A stretch of 64,000 nucleotides of DNA from K189A clade bacterium (GTDB taxonomy: Bacteria; Pseudomonadota; Gammaproteobacteria; Pseudomonadales; Azotimanducaceae), in the NCBI GenBank assembly GCA_902528515.1, contig CABZTD010000008.1, positions 1-64,000 on the forward strand. The letters are read 5' to 3'. The translations under genes and the position numbers were made by a program. The notes under the pieces are model-generated. The model had not been told where the DNA came from, made no database searches, and saw only the letters and a list, made by a program, of their open reading frames with translations. The number at the start of each line of letters is the position of its first letter. The stretch's first letter is position 1. Positions 1-10,247 of this stretch are shown here, piece after piece.

Positions 1-1075
<1,075 letters not shown>

Positions 1076-1076
<1 letters not shown>

Positions 1077-2083
1077 TGACCGATAAGCGCCTGCAAGATA
1101 ACTGGCTCGCGCAGTTACGTGAGCCCATCATTGATGCAGATCGACCCATTTGCGATCCGCATCACCACTTATGGGATCATGAGCGGAACCCTTATTTGCT
1201 GCCTGAGCTGTTGGCAGATATGGGCGAGGGCCATAACATTGTCAGCACGGTTTTTATGGAATGCGGTGCCATGTATCGCGCCGACGTCCCGACCGCAGAA
1301 GAGCCACTGGGAGAAACAGAATTTGTCAACTCAGTCGCCGCCATGTCGGCCTCCGGGCAATATGGGCCTTGCCAAGTCTGTGCGGGTATCGTCGGGTTTG
1401 CTGACCTGTCCTTGGGCGCCGACGTCGGTGCCATACTAGATGCACATATGACGCTGTCGCCAAGATTCCGCGGCATTCGTCATGCTTGCGGATGGGATTC
1501 CAGCGAAGCGGTACGCAATTCTCATACGAATCCCACTAAGCAGCTGCTGCGTGACGACAACTTTCGTCAAGGCATTGCAGAGCTGGAGAAACGCAGCCTG
1601 AGCTTCGACGCATGGCTCTACCACCCACAAATCCCAGAGTTAATCGAGCTCGCCCAAGACTTCCCATCGCTTACGATCATTGCAGACCATTTCTGCGGTC
1701 CCCTGGGTGTAGGTCCCTATGCCGGGAAGCGGGAGGTAATTTATGCTGACTGGCAAGCAGACTTTAAGGCATTAGGCGAATGCCAAAATGTGTACGCAAA
1801 GCTGGGTGGCATCGCGATGCCCGTCAATGGATTTGGCTGGCACCATCGAATTATGCCAGCCAGTTCTGATGAGTTGGTTGAAGCGACCGGTCGATACCAT
1901 ATTTGGGCGATTGAACACTTTGGCGCCGAGCGCTGTATGTTTGAAAGCAACTTTCCTGTTGATCGGCAAAGTTGCTCATATCATGTGCTGTGGAATGCTT
2001 TTGAGAAGGTAGCGTCGGTTTTTACCGCTGACGAGCAAAATGCTCTCTTTCACGACACCGCTGTGAAGGTTTATCGAATCTAG
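1076..2083 (+). CDS. Amidohydrolase family 2 (PF04909-type) TIM-barrel hydrolase
   Basis: A 335-residue metal-dependent amidohydrolase or decarboxylase of the amidohydrolase-2 group, whose members act on lactones, carboxylated aromatics and related small acids. The metal-binding strand is visible at residues 27-34 (DPHHHLWD), a conserved His lies in IIADHFCG, and the C-terminal FESNFPVD (about 289-296) corresponds to the family's Asp-containing strand. Translation starts at a GTG sharing one base with the stop of the upstream dehydrogenase. The sulfotransferase-like gene starts 9 bases downstream, so the three genes probably form one plus-strand operon. The substrate cannot be read from the sequence; proximity to formaldehyde detoxification hints at C1 or methoxy-compound breakdown, which is only inference. 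Confidence 0.85.
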
Positions 2084-2092
2084 GAAAACGCT

Positions 2093-2734
2093 ATGACCAT
2101 TGAAGTCATTGGTGCCGGTTTTGGGCGCACCGGGACCCTATCGCTAAAATTCGCGCTGGAGATGCTTGGTTTCGACAAGTGCTACCACATGATGGAAGTT
2201 ATGATGAACGAAGGTCATGTCGCTCAGTGGCGACAAGCTTCTCGGGGTGAAAAGGTAGAGTGGCATGATCTCTATCAAGGTTACCGTGCCACCGTGGATT
2301 GGCCCAGTGCAAGTTTTTGGCGGGAACTGAGATTTGTTTATCCCGACGCCAAAGTAATTCTCACTTTGCGGGATTCGGAGCAGTGGTACACCAGCGTCAT
2401 GAACACCATTTGGAAGCTTTCATCTACCGCACTGGAGCAGGGCGAGAGTCGCGGCGATCAAGAAATGATCGAGCGTGCTTTGATGGGTCGAGAGGTCATT
2501 TGGAACGGAGTGTTTGGTGGTCGTATGAAGGACAAAAACCATGTCATCAAGTGCTTTGAACAACACAACCAGGAAGTAATCGACTCCGTTCCCGAGGAGC
2601 AACTCTTGGTTTATCGCCCTGGTGACGGATGGAAGCCCTTATGCGAATTTTTGCAAAAGCCTGTGCCTGACGCAAAATATCCGCGAGTCAACTCAACGGA
2701 AGAGTTTTTAGGCATTTGGAAGAAACGCAGCTGA
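2093..2734 (+). CDS. Sulfotransferase family protein (Sulfotransfer_4-like)
   Basis: A 213-residue protein with the P-loop-like 5'-phosphosulfate-binding motif near its N terminus (GAGFGRTGTLSLK, residues 7-19) and a second PAPS-contact region ILTLRDSEQWYTS in the middle. This arrangement matches the compact bacterial and fungal sulfotransferase family that moves a sulfonate group from PAPS to an unknown acceptor. Members are often mis-annotated as NAD-dependent epimerases because of the glycine-rich N terminus. There is no signal peptide, so it should be cytosolic. It begins 9 bases after the amidohydrolase and is probably co-transcribed with it. The acceptor is unknown and enzymatic activity is inferred from family only. 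Confidence 0.75.
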   Translation: MTIEVIGAGFGRTGTLSLKFALEMLGFDKCYHMMEVMMNEGHVAQWRQASRGEKVEWHDLYQGYRATVDWPSASFWRELRFVYPDAKVILTLRDSEQWYTSVMNTIWKLSSTALEQGESRGDQEMIERALMGREVIWNGVFGGRMKDKNHVIKCFEQHNQEVIDSVPEEQLLVYRPGDGWKPLCEFLQKPVPDAKYPRVNSTEEFLGIWKKRS

Positions 2735-2761
2735 CCGTGAACCAGCTCGCCATGAAGTCTC

Positions 2762-3286
2762 TTAAGCCGAAGATCCATCGGGTGTGCCCAATGGCATAAG
2801 ACCCAGGACGGTCAAAATTAGCATGCAAATAAGCGATAGCGCGATTGAGGCGACAAGGCCAACTAAGATGCTTCGTGTTAATGAATGATAGTTGCCTCTC
2901 AGCTCTTCTTTAAATGTCGATAGCATGCTCCCCTGAAAAAAATGCGTAATCAAAAGCAGGAAAAGCACTTGACCAATCGTCAAAAGAAGATATCGAGTCA
3001 TATTAATCTGAACAACACCAGACTGACTTACTGCCAGATTGCGGCTGTCTGGCCCTAACCAATCCACCACGGCTAGAGAGTAAAGACTAAAGGTAATCAA
3101 TCCCCCAGCGATCGCCAACGTGGCATGACGCTTCATTCCTAGAGCATGATAATTCGCTGCCAGCAGAAAGAAGCCCGCCAGCATCGACCCGAAAAAAGTC
3201 GAAAAGCCAATACTGTTTAGCGAGTAAAGACGCGGCAGCTGCTTCCCCGGGGGGTCAGATGGCGCCGGATTGTTGTGTTCGTTCAT
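2762..3286 (-). CDS. Four-helix integral membrane protein of unknown function
   Basis: I do not recognise the family. The 174-residue product has a Pro-rich polar N terminus (1-25) followed by about four hydrophobic helices, near 26-46, 54-74, 97-117 and 140-165, separated by short charged loops. It therefore sits in the inner membrane. The gene converges on the sulfotransferase gene (27-base gap) and lies 66 bases downstream of the PIG-L deacetylase on the same strand, so it may be the last gene of that operon. No catalytic motif is visible. Confidence 0.6.
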   Translation of the reverse strand: MNEHNNPAPSDPPGKQLPRLYSLNSIGFSTFFGSMLAGFFLLAANYHALGMKRHATLAIAGGLITFSLYSLAVVDWLGPDSRNLAVSQSGVVQINMTRYLLLTIGQVLFLLLITHFFQGSMLSTFKEELRGNYHSLTRSILVGLVASIALSLICMLILTVLGLMPLGTPDGSSA

Positions 3287-3352
3287 ATGCTTACTCTGGG
3301 CTTGGGAGCGGAATTTTCAGGGTCCTGGCGATGATTCGCAAGGACCGAGCCC

Positions 3353-4132
3353 CTAGGAGCTGGGCAAAAAAGGATGTCGACTCGCATCAAACGGCCCACC
3401 ATAGTCAGACACCTCGAAAGCCTCGGCAAATCTAAGGTCGACGCGAGCGGTTTTCAAAGCCCGTGCTTTTTTGGCGATGGCTGCAGGTTTGCGCTGATAA
3501 AAGCCGGTCAGCCAAGCCGTATCGTATGGCCCATCCTGGCCAGGTATAAGAGATGGCAACCACTCAAAAACCTGGGTGGCATGGCATGCCAGCAGATCGA
3601 TAATCTGCGGTTGCACCGCCTCGGTATCGATAACCCAGTCCAAACGAAAAGGACGGGGCTCCTCGAAGCGATCATAGGTAAGCAAAATGCTCGGCATACC
3701 CGTGAGCGTAGGTTCCTGCGGTGCGATGGCAGGCACCTGCAGTAAGTACGCACTATCCTTTACTAGCTGTGCGGTAGCCCGGTGATCTGGGTGATAGTCC
3801 GCGGTTCGGTGGGTAACAATGATCGTCGGTGCAAACGCGCGTATGGCGGCGATGAGCTGCTCTCGAAGCTCAACAGAAGGGCTCAAGCGGCCATCATCAT
3901 GGGGCCAAATTTCCAGTTCGGCCCCGACTTGTGCAGCAGCTTGGCTCGCCTCGCTAAATCGACGGGCCGCAAGATCACTTCGATTGAGCTGGTGGTGCCC
4001 CGCGTTGCCGTTGGTTAGACAGAGAATCTTGATGGGATGGCCTGCCCGATACCAGTAAGTCATTAGACCACCGGCGCCAAACTCCGCGTCGTCGGGATGT
4101 GCCATGATCAGCATCAACCGATGCTCAGCCAC
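3353..4132 (-). CDS. PIG-L (LmbE) family zinc-dependent N-deacetylase
   Basis: A 259-residue cytosolic deacetylase of the PIG-L/LmbE superfamily, whose members hydrolyse N-acyl groups from GlcNAc-type sugars, mycothiol or bacillithiol precursors and other amides. The zinc site is visible as AHPDDAE at residues 11-17 and HPDH at 114-117, the two standard metal motifs, and the length is typical. Its start overlaps the end of the upstream amidase gene by 8 bases, so the two are translationally coupled. Three adjoining minus-strand genes (alpha/beta hydrolase, amidase, deacetylase) therefore form a tight operon of ester and amide hydrolases. The specific substrate is not deducible. Confidence 0.88.
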   Translation of the reverse strand: MAEHRLMLIMAHPDDAEFGAGGLMTYWYRAGHPIKILCLTNGNAGHHQLNRSDLAARRFSEASQAAAQVGAELEIWPHDDGRLSPSVELREQLIAAIRAFAPTIIVTHRTADYHPDHRATAQLVKDSAYLLQVPAIAPQEPTLTGMPSILLTYDRFEEPRPFRLDWVIDTEAVQPQIIDLLACHATQVFEWLPSLIPGQDGPYDTAWLTGFYQRKPAAIAKKARALKTARVDLRFAEAFEVSDYGGPFDASRHPFLPSS

Positions 4133-5588
4133 GACGGTTGCCTAGAATAGGATTCAGGTTTGGCTGGCGCTTGCCATGGGTTGTCACCGATTCAAATGCT
4201 GCGGCGATGCGCAACAGGGCCAGGTCGCCTCTGGGTTTGCCGACAAGCTGCACCCCAACGGGCAAGCCTTGGCGCGTAAAGCCTCCGGGCACAGAAATAC
4301 TTGGAAGTCCTGTCGCTGAGATCATGCAGCAGACTGCCATCCAGTCAATGTAGGTGGGCATCGCAACCCCGTTGATTTCACTAACCCAATCCAAGCTTGC
4401 ATCAAATGGGGGAACCTGGGCTGCCGGAATAATCAGCGCATCGTAGCGTTCAAAGTACTCAGCAACACGGCTATAGAGTGCGCTGCGTTTCAGCTCAGCA
4501 TTCATAAGTTCGTCCGCAGTCAACGCCAGTCCTTTTTCGATATTCCACCGCGCAGTTTCCTTGATGGTATCCCGCCAATTTGGGTCTGTGTTTTCTAGTC
4601 TTTTGGCCAACAGGCGTAGGCCTGCTGCCCGCTGGACTTGAAAGACCTCCATCGCGTCTTTGAGATCCGGTGAGCTTTCGACCACCGTCGCGCCTATACG
4701 CTCCATCGCCGCCGCAGCGGTAGCGGTAATTTCAGTCACCTCCGGGTCAATGGGTAGGCCGCCAAGATCCTTGCTGAATCCAATGTGTAGACAACCCAGG
4801 TCTGAGCTTTCTAGGGGCTCTAGGGCATCGAGAAACATCGTCCCGGGGTCGGCAAGGGTCAAAGGGTCACTGCCATGGGGGCCAGCCATGACTGAGAACA
4901 GTAAAATGGTGTCTCGAACATTCTTTGCCATGGGGCCCGTGGTTACCATACGTCCGTACCAGCCGAAGCCTCGGCTGAATGGCATGCGGCCGATGGAAGG
5001 TCGAAAACCCACCACATTGCAAAAGCTTGCTGGGTTACGCAGGGATCCGCCAAGGTCGCTACCGTCGGCTAAGGGCAAGATGTCTGCTGCTAACGCAACA
5101 GCTGCGCCACCGCTGCTACCTCCGGGCGTTTTACTTAGGTCCCATGGATTATAGGTATGACCATAGAGCTGGTTGAAAGTATGGGAGCCCAGGCCGAACT
5201 CTGGCATATTGGAGTGCCCAATGAAGATGGCCCCGGCCTCGCGAAGACGCCGAGCAAGTTCATCATCCTGCGCTTCGACAGTCCCCGCAAATCCCGGATA
5301 ACCCCAACTGGTGCTAAAACCTCTGACCGCGACCGCATCCTTGGGTGCCATTGGCAGTCCGTGTAGCGGCCCGCGCTCTGCAATGGGTACTGCATCCGCG
5401 GTCGCAGCCAAGGCCATAGCTTGCTCTTGCGGCATCAGATCTACCAGCGCGTTCAACCTCGGATTTAAGGCCGCGATACGCGCATAGACATTTTCCATAA
5501 GGGTCGTCGCTGTGATCGTACCTCTTTGTAAATCACGGCAGAGGTCTGTTGCATTGCGCCACAACGGATCGACTATAGGCTCAGTCAT
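4125..5588 (-). CDS. Amidase signature family hydrolase
   Basis: A 487-residue amidase-signature enzyme hydrolysing C-N amide bonds to a carboxylate and ammonia or amine. The Ser-cisSer-Lys triad can be placed: Lys83 in MAPKDAV, cis-Ser158 in PGGSSGG and nucleophile Ser182 in DLGGSLR. The spacings of 75 and 24 residues match those of GatA. It overlaps the upstream alpha/beta hydrolase and the downstream PIG-L gene by 8 bases each. It is not a GatA subunit by context, since no gatB or gatC lies nearby. This is one of three divergent amidases in the first 24 kb; the substrate is unknown. Confidence 0.9.
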   Translation of the reverse strand: MTEPIVDPLWRNATDLCRDLQRGTITATTLMENVYARIAALNPRLNALVDLMPQEQAMALAATADAVPIAERGPLHGLPMAPKDAVAVRGFSTSWGYPGFAGTVEAQDDELARRLREAGAIFIGHSNMPEFGLGSHTFNQLYGHTYNPWDLSKTPGGSSGGAAVALAADILPLADGSDLGGSLRNPASFCNVVGFRPSIGRMPFSRGFGWYGRMVTTGPMAKNVRDTILLFSVMAGPHGSDPLTLADPGTMFLDALEPLESSDLGCLHIGFSKDLGGLPIDPEVTEITATAAAAMERIGATVVESSPDLKDAMEVFQVQRAAGLRLLAKRLENTDPNWRDTIKETARWNIEKGLALTADELMNAELKRSALYSRVAEYFERYDALIIPAAQVPPFDASLDWVSEINGVAMPTYIDWMAVCCMISATGLPSISVPGGFTRQGLPVGVQLVGKPRGDLALLRIAAAFESVTTHGKRQPNLNPILGNRRG

Positions 5589-6522
5589 GGGTCACCTTTG
5601 TCAGCCACTGCAGCAGGTCGTCTATCACCTCGGCACGGTTGAGCTCGTTAAGCATCTCATGGCGACCCTGCGGATATAGCTTGAGATCAGCCCTTAACCC
5701 CGCAGCCTGATAGCGTTTTTGTAGAGCCATGAGTCTTTTACCCTGATTGTTCAGTGGGTCCTCGCGACCGGCGAACAAGTAGATGGGGACATGTTTGCCG
5801 ATGCGCTGAATATTGCTGTCCTGTGTCGATCGGGCTTGGGAGGCAAACATCTCCGCAAGCCCGCCAGCGGTGAGTCCGGCTCCGCATAAAGGGTCTGCGT
5901 GATAGGCAGCGATGCGTTCTTTATCTCGACTGAGCCAGGCCAAGCCTTCGTCACCGTCTCCCTGACGCTCGAAGTTTCGATTGTTCATGCTCAACACCCT
6001 TCGGCTGAGCAGTGGACTTGGGGTGGCCGGAGACAGTCGCCAGCTATCGAAGCGCGCCAAATTTGAAAGCAACAGCGCAGGTAACCTAGGGAACACGCCT
6101 GTTGATCCACTCAGCACCAATGCTTGCAGACGCTGACCCAAGGTATAGATGTATTCCTGAGCCAGCATAGCGCCCATGCTATGACCGCAAAGTATTGCCG
6201 GTCGGTCATACTCCTCAGTCATCCAGTGCTCTAAAAACGCGAGGTCCTCTAAGGTCTCCTGCCAACCGTTGTGGCCCATATCACCTGGTGCTATGAGTGA
6301 TGGCAGACTTTTACCATGGCCGCGTAAATCAGGGGCGTAGACATTGAATTGGGCCTTTGTCAGTGCATGGGCGAGCTCGCCATAGCGCTCACTGTGTTCC
6401 CCCATGCCATGAGCAATCAGTAGGTTGGCTCTGGCGTCAGCAGGTTTCCGGCATAGCCACCGCCGGCAAAAAATTCGGTGACCGGCCCGAGTCAAAGTCA
6501 ATTCTTCGCCTGAAAGATTCAA
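5581..6522 (-). CDS. Alpha/beta hydrolase, monoacylglycerol-lipase-like
   Basis: A 313-residue serine hydrolase of the lysophospholipase/monoglyceride lipase type. Visible features are the oxyanion-region HGMGEHSERY (about 38-47), nucleophile Ser115 in GHSMG (113-117), a probable acid Asp255 in GREDPL and the catalytic His288 near the C terminus (GRHEML). There is no signal peptide, so it is cytosolic. It is the first gene of a minus-strand operon with an amidase and a PIG-L deacetylase, and diverges from a BCCT transporter gene across 175 bases that should hold both promoters. Lipid or ester cleavage is likely, with substrate unknown. Confidence 0.87.
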   Translation of the reverse strand: MNLSGEELTLTRAGHRIFCRRWLCRKPADARANLLIAHGMGEHSERYGELAHALTKAQFNVYAPDLRGHGKSLPSLIAPGDMGHNGWQETLEDLAFLEHWMTEEYDRPAILCGHSMGAMLAQEYIYTLGQRLQALVLSGSTGVFPRLPALLLSNLARFDSWRLSPATPSPLLSRRVLSMNNRNFERQGDGDEGLAWLSRDKERIAAYHADPLCGAGLTAGGLAEMFASQARSTQDSNIQRIGKHVPIYLFAGREDPLNNQGKRLMALQKRYQAAGLRADLKLYPQGRHEMLNELNRAEVIDDLLQWLTKVTHD

Positions 6523-6697
6523 GATGGCGGCTCGCGCAGTCAGTGGGGACGAAAATATAGCCTACCTGTTGGCAAAAAGACTAACGCGTTGGTTTCGGCT
6601 TGCAAGTTTAGACACAAATCAGCGGTTCGGGCGTCTACCTTGCATTTGATTCGTGGTCCTCTAGGGTAGCAAGCGAGGAAGTTAAAAACGGAGCAAT

Positions 6698-8257
6698 ATG
6701 CAGTCTTTCAACAAGAGTTTTGCCGGGGATTTGGATCGATTGATTTTTTTTGGCAGTGTGGCGGGCATCATTTCGCTATGTGTGCCATTGGCGCTATTCC
6801 CTGAACAGGGAGGCGTCATACTTGGCAAGGCCTTTGATTTTTTGACTCAACAATTCGGCGTATTTTATGTCGCCGGCGCGTCACTTACCTTTACCTTTCT
6901 GCTGTATTTGGCCTTCAGCCGACACGGCAACATCCGCCTTGGCAACAGTGCTCCAGAGTTCTCAACCCTGAGCTGGGCGGCCATGCTTTTTTGCGGCGGT
7001 ATAGGCACCAGTGTCCTTTACTGGGGCGTTGTGGAGTGGGCTTACTATTTTCAGGCACCCCCCTACGGTGTTACGCCGCAAACCTCGGAAGCCATGCTCT
7101 GGTCTGTGAGCTATCCCATTTTTCACTGGGGTTTAATGGGCTGGTCACTTTACGTACTGCCAGGTGTAGCCATTGCTTACAGCTATTACGTAAGGGGTGC
7201 AAGGTCACTGCGCCTAAGCGATGCCTGTGAACCCGTGATTGGTCGTCAGGCCCAGGGAGCCCTTGGGCGTGCTATTGACCTACTCTTTGTAGTGGGTCTC
7301 GTTGGTGCCTGCAGCATCGGCATCGGCTTAGCCGTGCCGCTTATCGGTGCCTGCGTCGCGCATTTGCTGGGCGTCGATCGAGCTGCTCTGGGGTTCACAC
7401 TGGATATCGTGGTTATTTTGGTTGTGACATGTATTTTTGCGGGCAGTGTTTGGATGGGTCTAGAGAAGGGTATTAAGCGTTTGAGTGACCTAAACGTATT
7501 ACTCGCAATGCTGCTGCTGGTGCTCATCTTAGTCACTGGTCCAACACTCTTTATCGTAGAGCTTGGCTTCGAGAGCGTTGGTCACATGCTCCAGAACTTT
7601 ATACGAATGAGTACATATACGGACGCCGCAGGCACCACAACCTTTGTCGAAGCATGGACAGTTTTTTACTGGGCGTGGTGGTTAGCGCTAGGACCCTACA
7701 TGGGGGTATTTATCACTAAGATTTCGAGAGGCCGCACGCTACGCGAATTGATTCTGGGAGGCATTGGTTACGGAACCCTTGGCTGTACGGTTTTCTTCGC
7801 CATCTTAGGCAACTATGCGCTCTATCTTGAGCTGAATCAGCTTTACCCAGTCATAGAGACCCTGAATACAGGTGGAGCACCGGCGGCCATTGTTGGCGTG
7901 TTAGGTACGCTGCCAATGGCAAGTGCAGCAATTCTCATTTTTACCCTCGTGTGCTTTATTTTCGCGGCCACCAGCTACGATTCGGCTTCTTATACCCTGG
8001 CGGCCTCTGCAACCCGCTCGTTGGCTCCCGAAGAGCATCCTCATCGTGGGCATCGGGTGTTTTGGGCGTTTTTGCTGGGACTGCTGCCGATCACCTTGGT
8101 GTATATGGGTGGACTCAAACCCCTACAATCGGCAGTGACCTTGGCTTCAGTACCCCTTTTTATGGTGACGGTAGTGCTCACGATATCCCTTTGGCGATCC
8201 ATTCACGCTGCGGAATCAGTGCTGAGCATGACCGGGGATCTCTCCAAAGCATCCTGA
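6698..8257 (+). CDS. BCCT family betaine/carnitine/choline-type transporter
   Basis: A 519-residue inner-membrane secondary transporter of the betaine/choline/carnitine family with about twelve helices. The family signature region is clear at about 317-350, with the aromatic-rich YWAWWLALGPYMG followed by FITKISRGRT. The first glycine stretch reads GGIGTSVLYWGVVEW (about 100-114), closer in shape to carnitine-type than to glycine-betaine-type BCCT proteins. There is no long charged C-terminal osmosensory tail. An amidase gene begins 17 bases downstream and a DUF2147 gene overlaps that, so uptake of a quaternary-amine or acyl-amide substrate followed by hydrolysis is a reasonable inference. 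Confidence 0.92.
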   Translation: MQSFNKSFAGDLDRLIFFGSVAGIISLCVPLALFPEQGGVILGKAFDFLTQQFGVFYVAGASLTFTFLLYLAFSRHGNIRLGNSAPEFSTLSWAAMLFCGGIGTSVLYWGVVEWAYYFQAPPYGVTPQTSEAMLWSVSYPIFHWGLMGWSLYVLPGVAIAYSYYVRGARSLRLSDACEPVIGRQAQGALGRAIDLLFVVGLVGACSIGIGLAVPLIGACVAHLLGVDRAALGFTLDIVVILVVTCIFAGSVWMGLEKGIKRLSDLNVLLAMLLLVLILVTGPTLFIVELGFESVGHMLQNFIRMSTYTDAAGTTTFVEAWTVFYWAWWLALGPYMGVFITKISRGRTLRELILGGIGYGTLGCTVFFAILGNYALYLELNQLYPVIETLNTGGAPAAIVGVLGTLPMASAAILIFTLVCFIFAATSYDSASYTLAASATRSLAPEEHPHRGHRVFWAFLLGLLPITLVYMGGLKPLQSAVTLASVPLFMVTVVLTISLWRSIHAAESVLSMTGDLSKAS

Positions 8258-8274
8258 TAAGTTGAGGAATAAGC

Positions 8275-9699
8275 ATGGCGAAACTGAATTGGCAGTGGCT
8301 TAGCCTTTCGCAGACGTGCCAGCGTCTCAAGAGTGGCCAAGCTAGTGCCATGCAGCTAACAAAAGAGATGTTAGAGCGCGCGCAGACGCTTAATGATCAA
8401 ACCCGCTGTTATGCAAGTTTTTTAGCAGACGAGGCCTTGGCAGCAGCCCTGGCCTTGGATCAAAAACAGGCCGCAGGCGAACCTTTGGGACTGCTTCATG
8501 GCGTGCCAATCGGTATCAAGGACCTGCTTTATACCCAAGGGGTACCCACCGCATCCGGGACACTGGTGATGAAAGATTTTCGTCCACCCTATTCAGCGAC
8601 GGTGGTAGATCGCCTGCGTAATGCCGGTGCGGTACTGCTTGGTAAAACCCAACTGACCGAGGGCGCCTTTGGTGCTCATCATCCAGAAGTTGCTCCTCCC
8701 CTAAACCCGTGGGAAAGGCAAGCTTGGACTGGGGTTTCTTCTTCTGGCTCAGGTGTCGCAGTAGCTGCCGGCGTGGCCTTCGCGGCTATTGGATCAGATA
8801 CGGGTGGCAGCATTCGCTTCCCTTCGGCGAGCTGTGCCCTAGTGGGCCTCAAGCCCACCTACGGTCGAGTGAGTTTGCATGGAGCTTTTCCCCTGGCAAA
8901 CAGCCTTGATCATCTAGGACCCATGACGCGCTGCGTTGAAGATGCGGCTCGGTTGCTTTGCGTGATGGCGGGCTACGACCCCAAAGATCCGAACTCTCTC
9001 GATATCCCTGTGCCCAACTACCTGCAGTCTCTTTGCAGCGCTGATGATGGCGACCTGCCCTTGGCAGGCAAGCGCATTGGAGTAGATTGGTCCTACGTGA
9101 GCAACGGGGTTGAGTCATCGGTTGTCAGTGTTACGCGACTGGCACTGCAGCAGCTGGCAGACTTGGGCGCCCAGGTCATCGAAGTCGAAATGCCTGAGAG
9201 TGCAACGGTGCTGGCGGAAGCATGGGGAATAACCTGCGGGGTGGAATGCGCCAGAGCTCACTCAGACTATTTTCCTGCCGAACAAGACCAATATGGCCCG
9301 GTGCTTAGAGGCCTTATTGAACTCGGTTTGCGAACAGACCCGCAAGATTACGAGGCGCTGCAGCAGTTGCGCGTCCGTTTTAGCGCTGAGCTGGATCACG
9401 TGCTCGAAGGTGTTGATGCCCTCATTTCCCCTTGCATGCCTATGTCAACGCCGACAGCGGCGTTAATGGATAATGGTGCTCCTGCGGAAGAAGGTAAGGC
9501 GGACTTTTTGTTGTTTACTGCACCGTTTGATTATTCAGGGCATCCAACGCTGACCCTGCCTATGGCGCCCCAAGCCACAGAGTTACCGGGTTCGTTTCAG
9601 TTGATTAGTCGTAAGATGGATGAAGAGACTCTGATTTATTTGGGTTCTGCTTTCGAAGGAAGAATGATGCCGATTACTTATCCGGAGCTTTTGGTATGA
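8275..9699 (+). CDS. Amidase signature family hydrolase
   Basis: A 474-residue amidase-signature protein. The triad is Lys82 (IGIKDLL), Ser155 (in GVSSSGSG) and nucleophile Ser179 (DTGGSIR). The glycine-rich loop is slightly degenerate, reading SSSGSG rather than SSGGSG. It follows the BCCT transporter by 17 bases and shares a 4-base ATGA junction with the DUF2147 gene, so all three are likely one transcript. Cytosolic, no signal peptide. Cleavage of a compound imported by the BCCT protein is inferred from context only. Confidence 0.9.
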   Translation: MAKLNWQWLSLSQTCQRLKSGQASAMQLTKEMLERAQTLNDQTRCYASFLADEALAAALALDQKQAAGEPLGLLHGVPIGIKDLLYTQGVPTASGTLVMKDFRPPYSATVVDRLRNAGAVLLGKTQLTEGAFGAHHPEVAPPLNPWERQAWTGVSSSGSGVAVAAGVAFAAIGSDTGGSIRFPSASCALVGLKPTYGRVSLHGAFPLANSLDHLGPMTRCVEDAARLLCVMAGYDPKDPNSLDIPVPNYLQSLCSADDGDLPLAGKRIGVDWSYVSNGVESSVVSVTRLALQQLADLGAQVIEVEMPESATVLAEAWGITCGVECARAHSDYFPAEQDQYGPVLRGLIELGLRTDPQDYEALQQLRVRFSAELDHVLEGVDALISPCMPMSTPTAALMDNGAPAEEGKADFLLFTAPFDYSGHPTLTLPMAPQATELPGSFQLISRKMDEETLIYLGSAFEGRMMPITYPELLV

Positions 9700-10247
9700 G
9701 TAAGCCAAGTAGACTACGCCCGGCGTTGCTGATGGTGTTATCTCTCGGTCTATTGCCTTTAAAGGTCCTGGCCGCCGATATTGAGGGCTGGTGGCAGTCT
9801 TGGGACTCGTTATTGTTGGTCTCCGTCGAGCGAGACCAGGCGAGGGTATACGCTGCAGGTATTTTGAATCCATCCTTAGTGAAGGGTGAACTGGTGAGCT
9901 GGAGTCTTGAGGAGCCATTGACCGATGCCGAAAACCCTGACGTCAACCTGCGCGGCCGCTCTCTCCTAGGGCTTGAAGTGGGCGATGGGCTACGCAAGAA
10001 ACGGAAGTACTGGCAGGGCCGCATCTATGATCCCCGCAGCGGTACTTGGTACAGGTCGCGGCTGTCTATTGTGGACGGGCAGCTAAATATTAGAGGATAC
10101 GTTGGCATGCCCATGCTGGGTCAAACCCGAGTTTTTGATCCCTATGAGCCTTGCAAGGTTTACGAGGAGAAGGTCATGGTGATTTGGCCTGAAGCCAAGG
10201 CACCGGCTTGCTCGATTGATTCCGAAATCGAGCAGGCATCGCCGTAG
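9696..10247 (+). CDS. DUF2147 domain-containing secreted protein
   Basis: A 183-residue exported protein. Residues 1-26 form a signal peptide with a basic start, a Leu-rich core and a VLA-A cleavage site. The mature part follows the DUF2147 pattern: an early GWW, a central run in which a Tyr/Trp-rich segment precedes SGTWYRSRL, and RGYVGMPMLGQTRVF near residue 140. The function of DUF2147 is not established; family members are periplasmic and some are stress-linked. Its ATG overlaps the amidase stop (ATGA). Its last 88 bases overlap, tail to tail, the 3' end of the opposite-strand COG0523 GTPase gene, and the segment after the DUF2147 core is therefore dual-coding. Confidence 0.8.
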   Translation: MSKPSRLRPALLMVLSLGLLPLKVLAADIEGWWQSWDSLLLVSVERDQARVYAAGILNPSLVKGELVSWSLEEPLTDAENPDVNLRGRSLLGLEVGDGLRKKRKYWQGRIYDPRSGTWYRSRLSIVDGQLNIRGYVGMPMLGQTRVFDPYEPCKVYEEKVMVIWPEAKAPACSIDSEIEQASP

